In this document: piece after piece, positions 1-8,438 of the stretch
Layout of the letters: each line of letters starts with the position of its first letter
Position numbering within the stretch: position 1 is the first letter of the stretch
Source of the DNA: Streptococcus thermophilus
GTDB taxonomy: Bacteria; Actinomycetota; Actinomycetes; Mycobacteriales; Mycobacteriaceae
Direction of reading: 5' to 3'
DNA length: 64,000 nucleotides
Assembly: GCA_900618065.1 (NCBI GenBank)
Contig: UYIL01000003.1
Location: 682,001-746,000, forward strand
Program-made: the position numbers and the translations under genes
The notes under the pieces: model-generated
Seen by the model: the letters and a program-made list of their open reading frames with translations, nothing else
Database searches by the model: none
What the model was told of the DNA's origin: nothing

Positions 1-554
1 CCCAGGGCGTGGATGTCACCCCGTCCGGCCACATTCACGTCGACCGTGTCTCCCGCACCAACATCTCCGGCATCTACGCCGCAGGCGACTGCTGCGACCT
101 CATGCCGCTGGCGTCGGTCGCCGCCATGCAGGGCCGCATCGCGATGTACCACGCGCTGGGGGAGGGTGTGGCACCGCTGCGCGCGCGCACCGTCGGCTCG
201 GCCGTGTTCACCCGTCCGGAGATCGCCGCCGTGGGCATCACCGAGGCGGAGATCCGCAACGGCGACTATGACGCGGACATCATCAAACTGGACCTGCCCA
301 CCAACCCGCGCGCCAAGATGCGCTCGCTGAAGACCGGTTTCGTGAAGATCTTCTCCCGCAAGGGCTCCGGCCAGGTTCTCGGCGGTGTCATTGTCGCCCC
401 GACCGCGTCCGAGCTGATCCTCTCGCTCACGATCGCGGTGACCAACAATCTGACCGTTGCGGACTTGGCCAACTCGATGGCGGTCTACCCCTCCCTGTCG
501 GGTTCGATCACGGAGGCAGCGCGCCGGTTGGTGCACAAGACCGACCTCAACTAG
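1..554 (+). CDS. lpdA: NAD(P)H:quinone reductase of the LpdA type, C-terminal part
   Basis: Flavoprotein of the pyridine-nucleotide disulfide reductase superfamily, cut by the window's left edge (frame begins at base 3). The visible part has the FAD-contacting segment GIYAAGDC followed by the dimerisation domain. Where true dihydrolipoamide dehydrogenases carry a His-Pro-Thr-x-x-x-Glu motif, this protein reads YPSLSGSITEAA, so the catalytic His-Glu pair is missing. That loss is known for mycobacterial LpdA, which works as a quinone reductase instead of a disulfide reductase, and I infer the same here. It lies upstream of pyc as a similar gene does in C. glutamicum. An inverted repeat directly after the stop may end transcription. 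Confidence 0.78.
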   Translation, partial: QGVDVTPSGHIHVDRVSRTNISGIYAAGDCCDLMPLASVAAMQGRIAMYHALGEGVAPLRARTVGSAVFTRPEIAAVGITEAEIRNGDYDADIIKLDLPTNPRAKMRSLKTGFVKIFSRKGSGQVLGGVIVAPTASELILSLTIAVTNNLTVADLANSMAVYPSLSGSITEAARRLVHKTDLN

Positions 555-559
555 CGGCC

Positions 560-630
560 GTTCGCCTCTCACAGTTCGCCTTTCACGCCGACCTGCGGGT
601 TTGTCCGTCGGCGAACCGCGATAGGCGAAC
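560..630. repeat. Imperfect 21-bp inverted repeat after lpdA
   Basis: The arms at 560-580 and 610-630 match at 17 of 21 positions when one is reversed, and each contains GTTCGCC (or its complement) twice, so two nested pairings are possible. The loop is 29 nt. No T-run follows, so it is a possible terminator for the upstream gene, not a certain one. The right arm ends one base before the ATG of the citrate-synthase remnant. Confidence 0.5.
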
Positions 631-631
631 C

Positions 632-820
632 ATGAAAATCGAACCCGGCCCGGCCTACTACATCCTGGGCTTCGACATCGAGTTCTTCACGCCGCTGTTC
701 GTCATGGCGCGCATCACCGGCTGGACCGCGCACATCATCGAGCAGTTCGAGAACAACTCCATCATCCGCCCGCTGGCCGCCTACAACGGCCCCGGCGAGC
801 GCCACGTGCCCGGCGTTTAG
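632..820 (+). pseudogene. C-terminal remnant of 2-methylcitrate/citrate synthase (prpC-like)
   Basis: A 62-codon open frame encodes only the last part of a citrate-synthase family protein. It contains GPAYYILGF, FFTPLFVMARITGWTAH and IIRPLAAYNGP, which match the C-terminal core of type II citrate and methylcitrate synthases, the part with the conserved Arg-Ile-Thr-Gly-Trp and final Arg-Pro-x-x-x-Tyr. A complete enzyme has roughly 370-390 residues, so the N-terminal five sixths are gone. There is no convincing ribosome-binding site. I read it as a decayed leftover of a propionate-catabolism (methylcitrate cycle) gene. The reading frame is still open and well conserved, so the deletion may be fairly recent. 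Confidence 0.75.
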
Positions 821-877
821 CTTTCGCTTATCGACGCCCCCTCCCACCCCGGCTGCTCGCTGCGGGGGGGGCGTAAC

Positions 878-931
878 TATAAGGAGTATAAAGGCCCCTG
901 GCCGCAGGTGGAGTATAAGGAGTATAAAAGG
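878..931. repeat. Repeated GAGTATAA boxes upstream of the AAA+ ATPase
   Basis: TATAAGGAGTATAAA occurs at 878-892 and again at 914-928. Counting the shorter unit, GAGTATAA occurs at 884-891, 911-918 and 920-927. The boxes lie 35-85 bp before the GTG of the ATPase gene in otherwise GC-rich DNA. They could be binding sites for a regulator, possibly the ATPase's own C-terminal winged helix; this is inference. Confidence 0.6.
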
Positions 932-961
932 CTGGTAGGTGCTGTGTGAGAGGAGACCACC

Positions 962-2089
962 GTGGCCAACCCGTTCATTCCTACATTCGGTGTCTCGCCG
1001 ATCATCTTCGCCGGCCGGGCGAGCGTCGTGTCGACCTTTGGCCGAGGGCTCGACGGCGGGGTCGGCGACCCGCGCCGGGTGCTGCTGCTGAGCGGCCCGC
1101 GTGGCATCGGCAAGACCGTCACCCTCAACGAGCTTGAAGATGAAGCGAAACGCCGCGGGTGGGTCGTCCTCCGTGCCCACCCTAACGCGGTGGTGCATCC
1201 CCTGGTGGACACCGTCATCCCGCAAACCCTGGCGATGCTCCGCGAGCAGCCGACAGTGAAGCGGCGCATCACCGGGATCAGAGCTAGCGGCTGGGGCGTG
1301 GAGACGGAAGTGGACACCAGCCGCAAACCGTCGGCCTCGCTCATTTCTTCGCTCAATGAGCTCTCCCGTGAACTCGGCCCGGACAGCGGCATCCTCATCA
1401 CCGTCGACGAGGTGCAATCGGCCGATCCGGAGCAGTTGTGGGAGCTCACGGCGGCGATCCAGGACCTGATGCGCGATAACCACAACGTCGCCTTCGCTGC
1501 GGCGGGGTTGCCGGAAGGCATCGGGGCGCTGCTGCAGCACCCGGGCACGACGTTCCTGCGGCGCGCGCAGCACGCGAACCTCGGGCCCATGACCCCGCAG
1601 GACACCGCCGACGTCCTGGCCCAAACCGCGGCGGAGGGCGGGGTGAAGTTCAACCGGGGAGCCCTTGACGAGGCAGTGCAGCTCAGCCGCGGTTATCCGT
1701 ACCTGGTGCAGCTCGTCGGCTTCCACCTCTTTGAGCGGGCGGCAGCAGGAGGCGGTGTGGTCGAGTCGAACGACACGCTCGCTGTGACCCCGGACGTGCT
1801 GGAAACACTCGGGCAGCTCGTGCATGAACCCGCGCTACGCGGCGTGCCGCCGAAGCAGCACGAATTCCTCGTGGCTATGGCGCAGGCGCAGCAGGGTAAC
1901 GCGGCCGTGGCCGTCAGCGACATCGCCGACGAGCTGGGCGGGACCCTCCAGTCCCAGTCGATGGCGCGCAAGGCGCTGCTCGACCGGGAGCTGATCTACA
2001 GCCCGCGGCGCGGGTTCCTCAACTTCACCATCCCGCACATGGGATACCACCTGGATAATGAGGGGATCAAAGACACCGGTTGGGACTAG
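962..2089 (+). CDS. AAA+ (AAA_16-type) ATPase with C-terminal winged-helix-like domain
   Basis: A 375-residue protein with a P-loop SGPRGIGKTVTL near residues 42-53 and a Walker B strand ILITVDEVQ near residues 141-149. A helical region follows, then a C-terminal segment (about 290-365) that looks like a winged helix. This is the layout of stand-alone STAND/AAA_16 ATPases common in actinobacteria, whose cellular role is mostly unknown. The GTG start has AGGAG ten bases upstream. The gene sits between the prpC remnant and pyc, and its leader carries GAGTATAA boxes. No signal peptide or membrane segment. Function not assigned; regulation, defence or DNA repair are all possible. Confidence 0.75.
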   Translation: MANPFIPTFGVSPIIFAGRASVVSTFGRGLDGGVGDPRRVLLLSGPRGIGKTVTLNELEDEAKRRGWVVLRAHPNAVVHPLVDTVIPQTLAMLREQPTVKRRITGIRASGWGVETEVDTSRKPSASLISSLNELSRELGPDSGILITVDEVQSADPEQLWELTAAIQDLMRDNHNVAFAAAGLPEGIGALLQHPGTTFLRRAQHANLGPMTPQDTADVLAQTAAEGGVKFNRGALDEAVQLSRGYPYLVQLVGFHLFERAAAGGGVVESNDTLAVTPDVLETLGQLVHEPALRGVPPKQHEFLVAMAQAQQGNAAVAVSDIADELGGTLQSQSMARKALLDRELIYSPRRGFLNFTIPHMGYHLDNEGIKDTGWD

Positions 2090-2141
2090 GATCGGGGGTC
2101 AACCCACCCCTTCACCGATCCAGGGAGACGAGACCCCCACC

Positions 2142-5100
2142 ATGACCACGCCGCAGACAACCAGCCTCCCCGATCCGGCTGATCTTCCCACCTTCTCCAA
2201 GGTGCTTGTGGCCAACCGCGGCGAGATCGCCGTGCGCGCCTTCCGCGCCGCCGTCGAGACCGGCGCGAAGACCGTCGCCGTGTACCCGCGCGAAGACCGC
2301 CACTCCTTCCACCGCCCGTTTGCGGACGAGGCAGTGCTGATCGGCACGCCGGGCCAGCCGGTCAAGGCATACCTCGACATCGAGGGCATTATCGACGCCG
2401 CGAAGCAGACCGGCGCCGACGCGATCTACCCCGGCTACGGCTTCCTGTCGGAGCGCGCAGAGCTAGCGCGCCGCTGCCGCGAAGAAGGCATCAAGTTCAT
2501 CGGCCCGTCTGCGGAGACGCTCGACCTCACCGGCGACAAGGCCGCTGCAGTTCAGGCCGCCGAGCGCGCCGGCCTGCCCACGCTGAAGGACTCCGAGCCG
2601 TCTGCTGACCCTGCCGAGCTGGAAAAGTTCGCCGAGGACTTCGAGTTTCCCGTGTTCGTCAAAGCTGTCGCGGGAGGTGGGGGACGCGGGATGCGCTTCG
2701 TCGAAAAGCGCGAAGACTTGGCCGCGCTCGCGGCGGAAGCCAGCCGCGAAGCTGAAGCCGCGTTCGGCGACCCGGACGTCTACATCGAGCGCGCCGTGAT
2801 CAATCCGCAGCACATCGAAGTACAGATCATGGCCGACGCCCACGGCAACGTGGTCCACCTCTTCGAGCGCGACTGCTCCGTGCAGCGCCGCCACCAGAAG
2901 GTCGTCGAGATCGCGCCCGCGCAGCACATCACCGACGAGCAGCGGCAGCGCATCTGCCAGGACGCGGTCAACTTCAGCCGCGAGATCAACTATGAAGGCG
3001 CCGGCACCGTCGAGTTTCTTGTCGACGAAGCCGGCAACCACGTCTTCATCGAAATGAACCCGCGCGTGCAGGTGGAGCACACGGTCACGGAGGAAGTCAC
3101 CGGCATCGACATCGTGAAAAACCAGATGTACATTGCCGCCGGCGCCACCTTGGACGCGCTGCACCTGCGCCAGGAGGACATCTCCGTCCACGGCGCGGCG
3201 CTGCAGTGCCGCATCACGACCGAAGACCCGAAGAACGGTTTCCGCCCCGACGCAGGCACCATCACTGGTTACCGTTCGCCGGGTGGTGCGGGCGTGCGTC
3301 TCGACGGCTCCGTGGCCGTCGGCACCGAGATCACCCCGAACTTCGACTCGCTGCTGGTGAAGATGACCTGCCGCGGCCGCACGTTCCAGGTCGCCGTCGA
3401 CCGTGCGCTGCGGGCACTCAAAGAATTCGCCGTCGACGGCGTGTCCACCAACATCGGCTTCCTGCGCGCGCTGCTGAGCGAACCGGACTTCCGCTACCAG
3501 CGCATCAACACCGGCTTCATCGCCGACCACCCGCTGCTTCTCGATGCCCCATCCGCCGACGACGACGCCGAGAAAATCCTCAACTACCTGGCCACCGTCA
3601 CGGTGAACCAGCCGAACGGGCCGCGGCCGTCGACACTGCAGCCGTCGAAAAAGCTCCCGCCGCTGGACTATGGTGAGCTGCCGCGCGGTTCCCGCGACGA
3701 CCTGCTCGAGCTCGGCCCCGTCAAGTGGGCGGAGAAGCTGCGCAACCAGACTGCTCTCGGTGTCACCGAGACGACGTTCCGCGACGCGCACCAGTCGCTG
3801 CTGGCCACCCGCGTGCGCACGAACACGCTTGTCGCCGCGGCAAAGCACGTCGGCCACCTCACCCCGGATCTGGTGTCAGTGGAGGCGTGGGGCGGGGCGA
3901 CCTTCGACGTCGCCATGCGTTTCTTGCACGAGTCGCCGTGGATGCGTCTCGACGAGCTGCGCGACGCGATGCCCAACGTCAACATCCAGATGCTGCTGCG
4001 CGGGCGCAACACCGTCGGCTACATCCCGTACCCGGAGTCCGTCACGCGCGCATTTGTGGGCGAGGCCGCCACCAGCGGCATCGACATCTTTCGCATCTTC
4101 GACGCGCTTAACGACGTCTCCCAGATGCGCCCGGCCATCGACGCCGTCCTAGAGACGAACACAACGGTCGCCGAGGTCGCCATGGCCTACTCCGGCAACC
4201 TGCTCGACCCCGCCGAAGACATTTACACCCTGGACTACTACCTGCGTCTGGCTGAGGAAATCGTCGAGACCGGCGCGCATGTCCTGGCGATCAAGGACAT
4301 GGCTGGCCTGCTCCGGCCGGCTGCGGCCGCGACACTGGTCACGGCGCTGCGCGAGCGTTTCGACCTACCGGTCCACGTGCACACCCACGACACCGCCGGC
4401 GGCCAGCTGGCCACCTACCTGGCTGCGGCAAACGCCGGTGCCGACGCCGTCGACGTCGCCTCCGCCCCGCTGGCGGGCACGACCTCGCAGCCGTCCATGT
4501 CGGCGCTGGTGGCCGCCTTCGCCAACACCGAGCGCGACACCGGCATCCCGCTGCAGGCCGTCTCTGACATGGAGCCGTACTGGGAGGCAGTGCGCGCCGT
4601 CTACGCCCCGTTCGAGTCCGGCATCCCGGGTCCGACCGGGCGGGTGTACAAGCACGAGATCCCCGGCGGCCAGCTGTCCAACCTGCGCACCCAGGCCACA
4701 GCGCTGGGCCTGGCCGACCGCTTCGAGCTCGTCGAGGACTACTACGCCGGCGTCAACGAGATCCTCGGCCGCCCCACGAAGGTGACCCCGTCGTCGAAGG
4801 TGGTGGGCGATTTGGCCCTCTACCTCGTCGGCGCGGGAGTGACCCCGGAAGAGTTCGCGGAGAACCCGCGCAAGTACGACATTCCCGAGTCCGTCATCGG
4901 CTTCCTGCAGGGCGAGCTGGGCACCCCGCCCGGCGGCTGGCCGCTGCTGCGCGACGAAGCGCTGGCCGACCGCGCGCCGGTGGACCACACGGTGCAGGTG
5001 CCCGACGACCTCGCAGCCGAGCTCGCCGCGACGGACGACGCCGCCGGTGACGCGCAGAAGCGCCGCCGCGTCGCCCTGGGCAAACTGCTATTCCCGAAGG

Positions 5101-5612
5101 AGCACGAGTCCTACCTCGAGCACCGCCGCCGCTACGGCATCACCGACCAACTCGGCGACAAGGCCTTCTTCTACGGCCTGGAAGAGGGCAAAGAAGTGAT
5201 GATCTACTACGGCGAGATCGACTCGAAGCAGACGCCGCTGGTCGTGCGCCTGGACGCGATGAGCGAGCCGGACGACAAGGGCATGCGCCAGGTCATCCTC
5301 ACCGTCAACGGCCAGGTCCGCCCGATGACCATCCGCGACGAGAACGCCGAGTCCACCGTCGCCGACGCCGAGAAGGCCGACCCGGGCAACCCGAACCACG
5401 TTGCCGTCCCGTTCGCCGGGGTGGTCACCATCACTGTCAAGGTGGGGGACACGGTCAAGGCGGGCGACCCGATCGCCACGATCGAGGCGATGAAGATGGA
5501 GGCTGCGATCTCCGCGCCGCACGACGGAACTGTCGAGCGGATCGCGTTCACCCAGTCGACGAAGGTGGAGGGCGGCGACCTCGTGGCTGTCGTCACCGCG
5601 GGAGCTAGATGA
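2142..5612 (+). CDS. pyc: Pyruvate carboxylase
   Basis: Biotin-dependent anaplerotic enzyme making oxaloacetate from pyruvate, bicarbonate and ATP in the cytoplasm. The 1156-residue single chain has the full order: biotin carboxylase (begins [16 protein letters not shown]-grasp loop AGGGGRGMRF), carboxyltransferase (ETTFRDAHQSLLATR near residue 540, metal-site HVHTHDT), and biotin carrier with EAMKMEA, biotinylated Lys about residue 1118. Length matches the roughly 1140 residues of C. glutamicum Pyc. I chose the ATG at 2142 over an earlier in-frame GTG/ATG because it has GGGAG upstream and homologues begin here. The stop overlaps the convergent response-regulator gene by 8 bases. Confidence 0.97.
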   Translation: MTTPQTTSLPDPADLPTFSKVLVANRGEIAVRAFRAAVETGAKTVAVYPREDRHSFHRPFADEAVLIGTPGQPVKAYLDIEGIIDAAKQTGADAIYPGYGFLSERAELARRCREEGIKFIGPSAETLDLTGDKAAAVQAAERAGLPTLKDSEPSADPAELEKFAEDFEFPVFVKAVAGGGGRGMRFVEKREDLAALAAEASREAEAAFGDPDVYIERAVINPQHIEVQIMADAHGNVVHLFERDCSVQRRHQKVVEIAPAQHITDEQRQRICQDAVNFSREINYEGAGTVEFLVDEAGNHVFIEMNPRVQVEHTVTEEVTGIDIVKNQMYIAAGATLDALHLRQEDISVHGAALQCRITTEDPKNGFRPDAGTITGYRSPGGAGVRLDGSVAVGTEITPNFDSLLVKMTCRGRTFQVAVDRALRALKEFAVDGVSTNIGFLRALLSEPDFRYQRINTGFIADHPLLLDAPSADDDAEKILNYLATVTVNQPNGPRPSTLQPSKKLPPLDYGELPRGSRDDLLELGPVKWAEKLRNQTALGVTETTFRDAHQSLLATRVRTNTLVAAAKHVGHLTPDLVSVEAWGGATFDVAMRFLHESPWMRLDELRDAMPNVNIQMLLRGRNTVGYIPYPESVTRAFVGEAATSGIDIFRIFDALNDVSQMRPAIDAVLETNTTVAEVAMAYSGNLLDPAEDIYTLDYYLRLAEEIVETGAHVLAIKDMAGLLRPAAAATLVTALRERFDLPVHVHTHDTAGGQLATYLAAANAGADAVDVASAPLAGTTSQPSMSALVAAFANTERDTGIPLQAVSDMEPYWEAVRAVYAPFESGIPGPTGRVYKHEIPGGQLSNLRTQATALGLADRFELVEDYYAGVNEILGRPTKVTPSSKVVGDLALYLVGAGVTPEEFAENPRKYDIPESVIGFLQGELGTPPGGWPLLRDEALADRAPVDHTVQVPDDLAAELAATDDAAGDAQKRRRVALGKLLFPKEHESYLEHRRRYGITDQLGDKAFFYGLEEGKEVMIYYGEIDSKQTPLVVRLDAMSEPDDKGMRQVILTVNGQVRPMTIRDENAESTVADAEKADPGNPNHVAVPFAGVVTITVKVGDTVKAGDPIATIEAMKMEAAISAPHDGTVERIAFTQSTKVEGGDLVAVVTAGAR

Positions 5613-6201
5613 TCTTGCGCTCCCGCGCCTTATCGACGGCCGCCGTGCGGTTATCCACGCCCAACTTCGCATAAATGTGGATCAGGTGAGTCTTCACCGT
5701 CGCCTGAGAAATGAACAGGGTCTCGGCGATCTCTCGGTTGGACATGCCGGTCTGCAGAGCTGTGAGCAGTTCGATTTCGCGGCCGGACAGCGCCTCGTCC
5801 GGCTTGAGCACCCGTTCGGCGAGCACGTTGGCGACTTGGGGGGACAGGGTGCGCTCGCGTTGCGCGGCGGCGACGACGGCGTCGTGCAGCTCGTCCTCCG
5901 GCGCATCTTTGAGCAGGTAACCCATCGCGCCGGCTTCCACGGCCGCAACGACGTCCGCCTGGGTGTCATACGTGGTCAAGATGAGCACCGGTGGCCCGCC
6001 CTCAGCCACGAGCCGGCGGGTCAGTTCGATTCCGTCGGCGCCGGGCATCTGGATGTCGCTGACCACCACATCGACGTCCGCCGGAACTTCGGCCGTGCCG
6101 TCGGAAGCCTCGGCGACGACGTCAATGTCGCCGAATGAGTTCAGTACGGCGCGCAGGCCGGCGCGGACGACGGGGTGGTCGTCGATAAGCATGACGCGCA
6201 T
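5605..6201 (-). CDS. chrA: NarL/LuxR-type response regulator, likely ChrA
   Basis: A 198-residue two-component regulator. The receiver domain has acidic residues DD at 7-8 and the phospho-acceptor Asp at 49 (VVVSDIQMPG); a LuxR-type helix-turn-helix follows (SGREIELLTALQTGMSNREIAETLFIS). The kinase gene overlaps it by the TAATG arrangement, so the pair is translationally coupled. Together with a divergent permease/ATPase pair this reproduces the chrSA-hrtBA layout that controls haem detoxification in corynebacteria. The name rests on this context and on family type; corynebacteria also have the related HrrSA and several other NarL pairs, so the assignment is probable only. Confidence 0.72.
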   Translation of the reverse strand: MRVMLIDDHPVVRAGLRAVLNSFGDIDVVAEASDGTAEVPADVDVVVSDIQMPGADGIELTRRLVAEGGPPVLILTTYDTQADVVAAVEAGAMGYLLKDAPEDELHDAVVAAAQRERTLSPQVANVLAERVLKPDEALSGREIELLTALQTGMSNREIAETLFISQATVKTHLIHIYAKLGVDNRTAAVDKARERKII

Positions 6202-7346
6202 TAGGCTCCTTCCAGCGGCAGCGATGCGGCGAGCACGTTGCCTTCGACGGTGAGGTCGCCGCCGGCTTCCGCAACACGCGCGCGCAGCCCTTTCAGCCCG
6301 TAGCCTTCCGGCCCGGTGATGCCGCGGCCGTTGTCGTAGATGTCGACGGTCGCGTGCGCCCCCAGCTTATCCACCGTCACCACCGTCAGCGTCGCCCCCG
6401 CATGCTTGACGACGTTACTTAGCCCCTCCCTCACAACCCGCTCCACCACCGAAGCGACCGGCTCCGGCAGGTCGACCGCGTCCACGCGGACCTCCAGGGG
6501 AGTGCCGAGAGCCTTCTGGCGGGCTTCAGCGGAGCGGGCGAGACGCTCGATGCGCGCGGTCAGCGTTTCCCCGGCACCAGGGCCACTTACCGCCCCCACG
6601 CCAGCCCCGGTGCCGCCTCCCGAGTTGCCGGTGACGAAACGGCGGGCCTCCGCCAAATTGTCGGCAGCTGTGTCGTGAATGATGGCGAGGGTGTCGCGGG
6701 AGGGGGCGTCGCTAAGCTGCTTGTCCAGAGAGCGGGCGAGCAGCACGATCGAACTCAACCCCTGCGCCATGGTGTCGTGGACCTCGCGCGCCAGGCGCGC
6801 GCGTTCCTCCGCACGTCCTGCCTCGTGCTCGGCGGCGGCGAGCTCCAACTGCGCGGCGCGAAGATCCGCGGCGATCTGGCGGTAATGCTCCGCCTCCGCA
6901 CGCAGCGCGCGGTACGCGTGCACAATGCCGACTGCTAAGACCGTGCCGATCGTCGGGCCGATCAACCCGCCCACCCCGTTCGCCGGGACCGTCACCGACA
7001 GCGTCAGCGCCAACAACCCCGCCGTCACCGCGATGCCCCACCACGTCGGCAGCACAAAGCACGCCACCATCACCAGCGGGAACTCCAGCCACACGAACGA
7101 TGGTGACAGCAACGCCAGCGCCACCCACACCGCAATGACCACCGCCAGCCACACCGCCGCCTGCGCCTGCGTGTACGCGCCCCCGCGGTTCTGGTGCACC
7201 GTGCCGAACAAATACACAGCCGCGAACGCGCCCGCGGCAGCGACAGTGAGCCAGTCCCGCGAGCCTGCGAGACCGACAATCAACAGCACAGCCACCAACA
7301 CGTGCAAACTCACGCGCAAGGTGACCAGAATCCGGTGCGATGTCAT
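6201..7346 (-). CDS. chrS: Membrane sensor histidine kinase, likely ChrS
   Basis: A 381-residue kinase: about six hydrophobic segments in residues 8-145, then a HisKA_3 dimerisation domain with the phospho-accepting His at about 190 (LAREVHDTMAQG) and an HATPase domain ending in NGRGITGPEGYGLKGLRARV. An ATG ten codons upstream (7376) is possible, but it has no ribosome-binding site and almost touches the palindrome at 7383-7398; the start at 7346 has AGGGTGG upstream. Divergent from an HrtB-like permease. A kinase with a compact polytopic sensor and no large extracellular loop fits detection of a membrane-soluble ligand such as haem, which is inference from the ChrS family. Confidence 0.7.
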   Translation of the reverse strand: MTSHRILVTLRVSLHVLVAVLLIVGLAGSRDWLTVAAAGAFAAVYLFGTVHQNRGGAYTQAQAAVWLAVVIAVWVALALLSPSFVWLEFPLVMVACFVLPTWWGIAVTAGLLALTLSVTVPANGVGGLIGPTIGTVLAVGIVHAYRALRAEAEHYRQIAADLRAAQLELAAAEHEAGRAEERARLAREVHDTMAQGLSSIVLLARSLDKQLSDAPSRDTLAIIHDTAADNLAEARRFVTGNSGGGTGAGVGAVSGPGAGETLTARIERLARSAEARQKALGTPLEVRVDAVDLPEPVASVVERVVREGLSNVVKHAGATLTVVTVDKLGAHATVDIYDNGRGITGPEGYGLKGLRARVAEAGGDLTVEGNVLAASLPLEGA

Positions 7347-7382
7347 GCGCGCCACCCTATCCGCTTGCTGGCGCATGCTTGA

Positions 7383-7398
7383 TCAACCGATCGGTTGA
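7383..7398. promoter_or_regulatory. Perfect 16-bp palindrome between chrS and hrtB (operator candidate)
   Basis: TCAACCGATCGGTTGA reads the same on both strands. It lies 37 bp before the kinase start and 60 bp before the permease ATG, the right place to control both divergent promoters. It may be the response-regulator site. The ACCGATCGGT core also resembles TetR-family operators, and no TetR gene is adjacent. Confidence 0.6.
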
Positions 7399-7457
7399 CC
7401 GCGTTTTCAACCACCCGCCCGATGTCTAGGCGTGCAGGTCAGCGCCACAATTGAGGC

Positions 7458-8438
7458 ATGTTCGTGGGAATCAGAGAAATCAGGAAAGCAAAGGGGCGCT
7501 TCGGGCTCATCGTGGGCACCGTCGCGCTGATCACCCTGCTCGTCGCCGTGCTCACCGGGCTGACGTCGGGCCTGGGCAAGCAGAATACGTCCGCGCTCGA
7601 GGCGCTTGCACCGCAGTCCGTCGTTTTCGAGGATCCGTCCGAGCCGTCGTTCACCACCTCGCGCGTTGAGGCGGAGGCGGGCACTGAACCGCTCGGCACG
7701 GGTCAGACCCTTATGCAGGTCGACGGCGGCGACGAAGAATCCGTCGCCGTGCTCTCCCTGCCGCGCGGCACCACGTTGCCCGGGGGAGAGGTCTTGGGCG
7801 ACGGGGTGGTTGCGTCCGAGTCGCTGGGCCTTTCGCGTGACGACGCCCTGCGCCTCGGGTCCGCCACCACCACCGTCGACGCCGTGACCGCGGACCTCCA
7901 CTTCTCCCACACCCCGGTGCTGTGGGTGCCCACCGAGACCTGGCAGGAGGCCTTCCACACCGACGCCGACGGCACCGTGCTGCTGTCCAACGACCCCGAC
8001 CGCGCCGACGGCGTTTCCCTTACCGAGTCCTTCCAGGGTCTGGCGGCGTACTCCTCCGAGCAGGGCTCGCTGAAGATGATCCAGGGCTTCCTCTACGCCA
8101 TCGCCGCGCTGGTCATCATCGCCTTCCTCACCGTGTGGACGATGCAGCGCACCCGCGACCTGGCCATCTTGAAGGCCATCGGCGCCTCCAACACGTACTT
8201 GCTCAAAGACGCGCTCGGCCAGTCGGCTGTGCTGCTGCTCGTCGGCGTGCTCATCGGTGGGCTGGCGGCCTTCAGCATCGGCCTGGCCATGGCTGGCACC
8301 GCGCCGTTCACCCTGTCGGCGTCCGTGATCGGTGTGCCCCCGGTCGCCGTGTGGCTCCTAGGCATGGCCGGCGCGCTGCTGGCCACCCGCTCGATTACCA
8401 AAGTCAACCCCCAAAGCGCACTCGGAGGTGTCGCATAA
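7458..8438 (+). CDS. hrtB: ABC exporter permease, HrtB-like (FtsX/MacB fold)
   Basis: A 326-residue membrane protein with one N-terminal transmembrane helix (about 17-40), an extracytoplasmic domain (about 45-205) and three C-terminal helices (about 213-315). This is the FtsX/MacB arrangement of DevC- and HrtB-type permeases that extract lipophilic substrates from the membrane. Its stop overlaps the ATPase start (TAATG), so both subunits are made together. Divergent orientation to a ChrSA-like two-component system supports a haem-efflux role. A MacB-type antibiotic or lipid exporter cannot be excluded. Confidence 0.72.
   Translation: MFVGIREIRKAKGRFGLIVGTVALITLLVAVLTGLTSGLGKQNTSALEALAPQSVVFEDPSEPSFTTSRVEAEAGTEPLGTGQTLMQVDGGDEESVAVLSLPRGTTLPGGEVLGDGVVASESLGLSRDDALRLGSATTTVDAVTADLHFSHTPVLWVPTETWQEAFHTDADGTVLLSNDPDRADGVSLTESFQGLAAYSSEQGSLKMIQGFLYAIAALVIIAFLTVWTMQRTRDLAILKAIGASNTYLLKDALGQSAVLLLVGVLIGGLAAFSIGLAMAGTAPFTLSASVIGVPPVAVWLLGMAGALLATRSITKVNPQSALGGVA

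Noticed and set aside
569..1825. A 418-codon minus-strand open frame
   Set aside because: It lies opposite the AAA+ ATPase gene, which has clear motifs; the translation has the His/Arg/Asp-rich look of an antisense GC-rich frame.
2463..3857. A 464-codon minus-strand frame opposite pyc
   Set aside because: High third-position GC of pyc creates it; no recognisable domain, and pyc is unmistakable.
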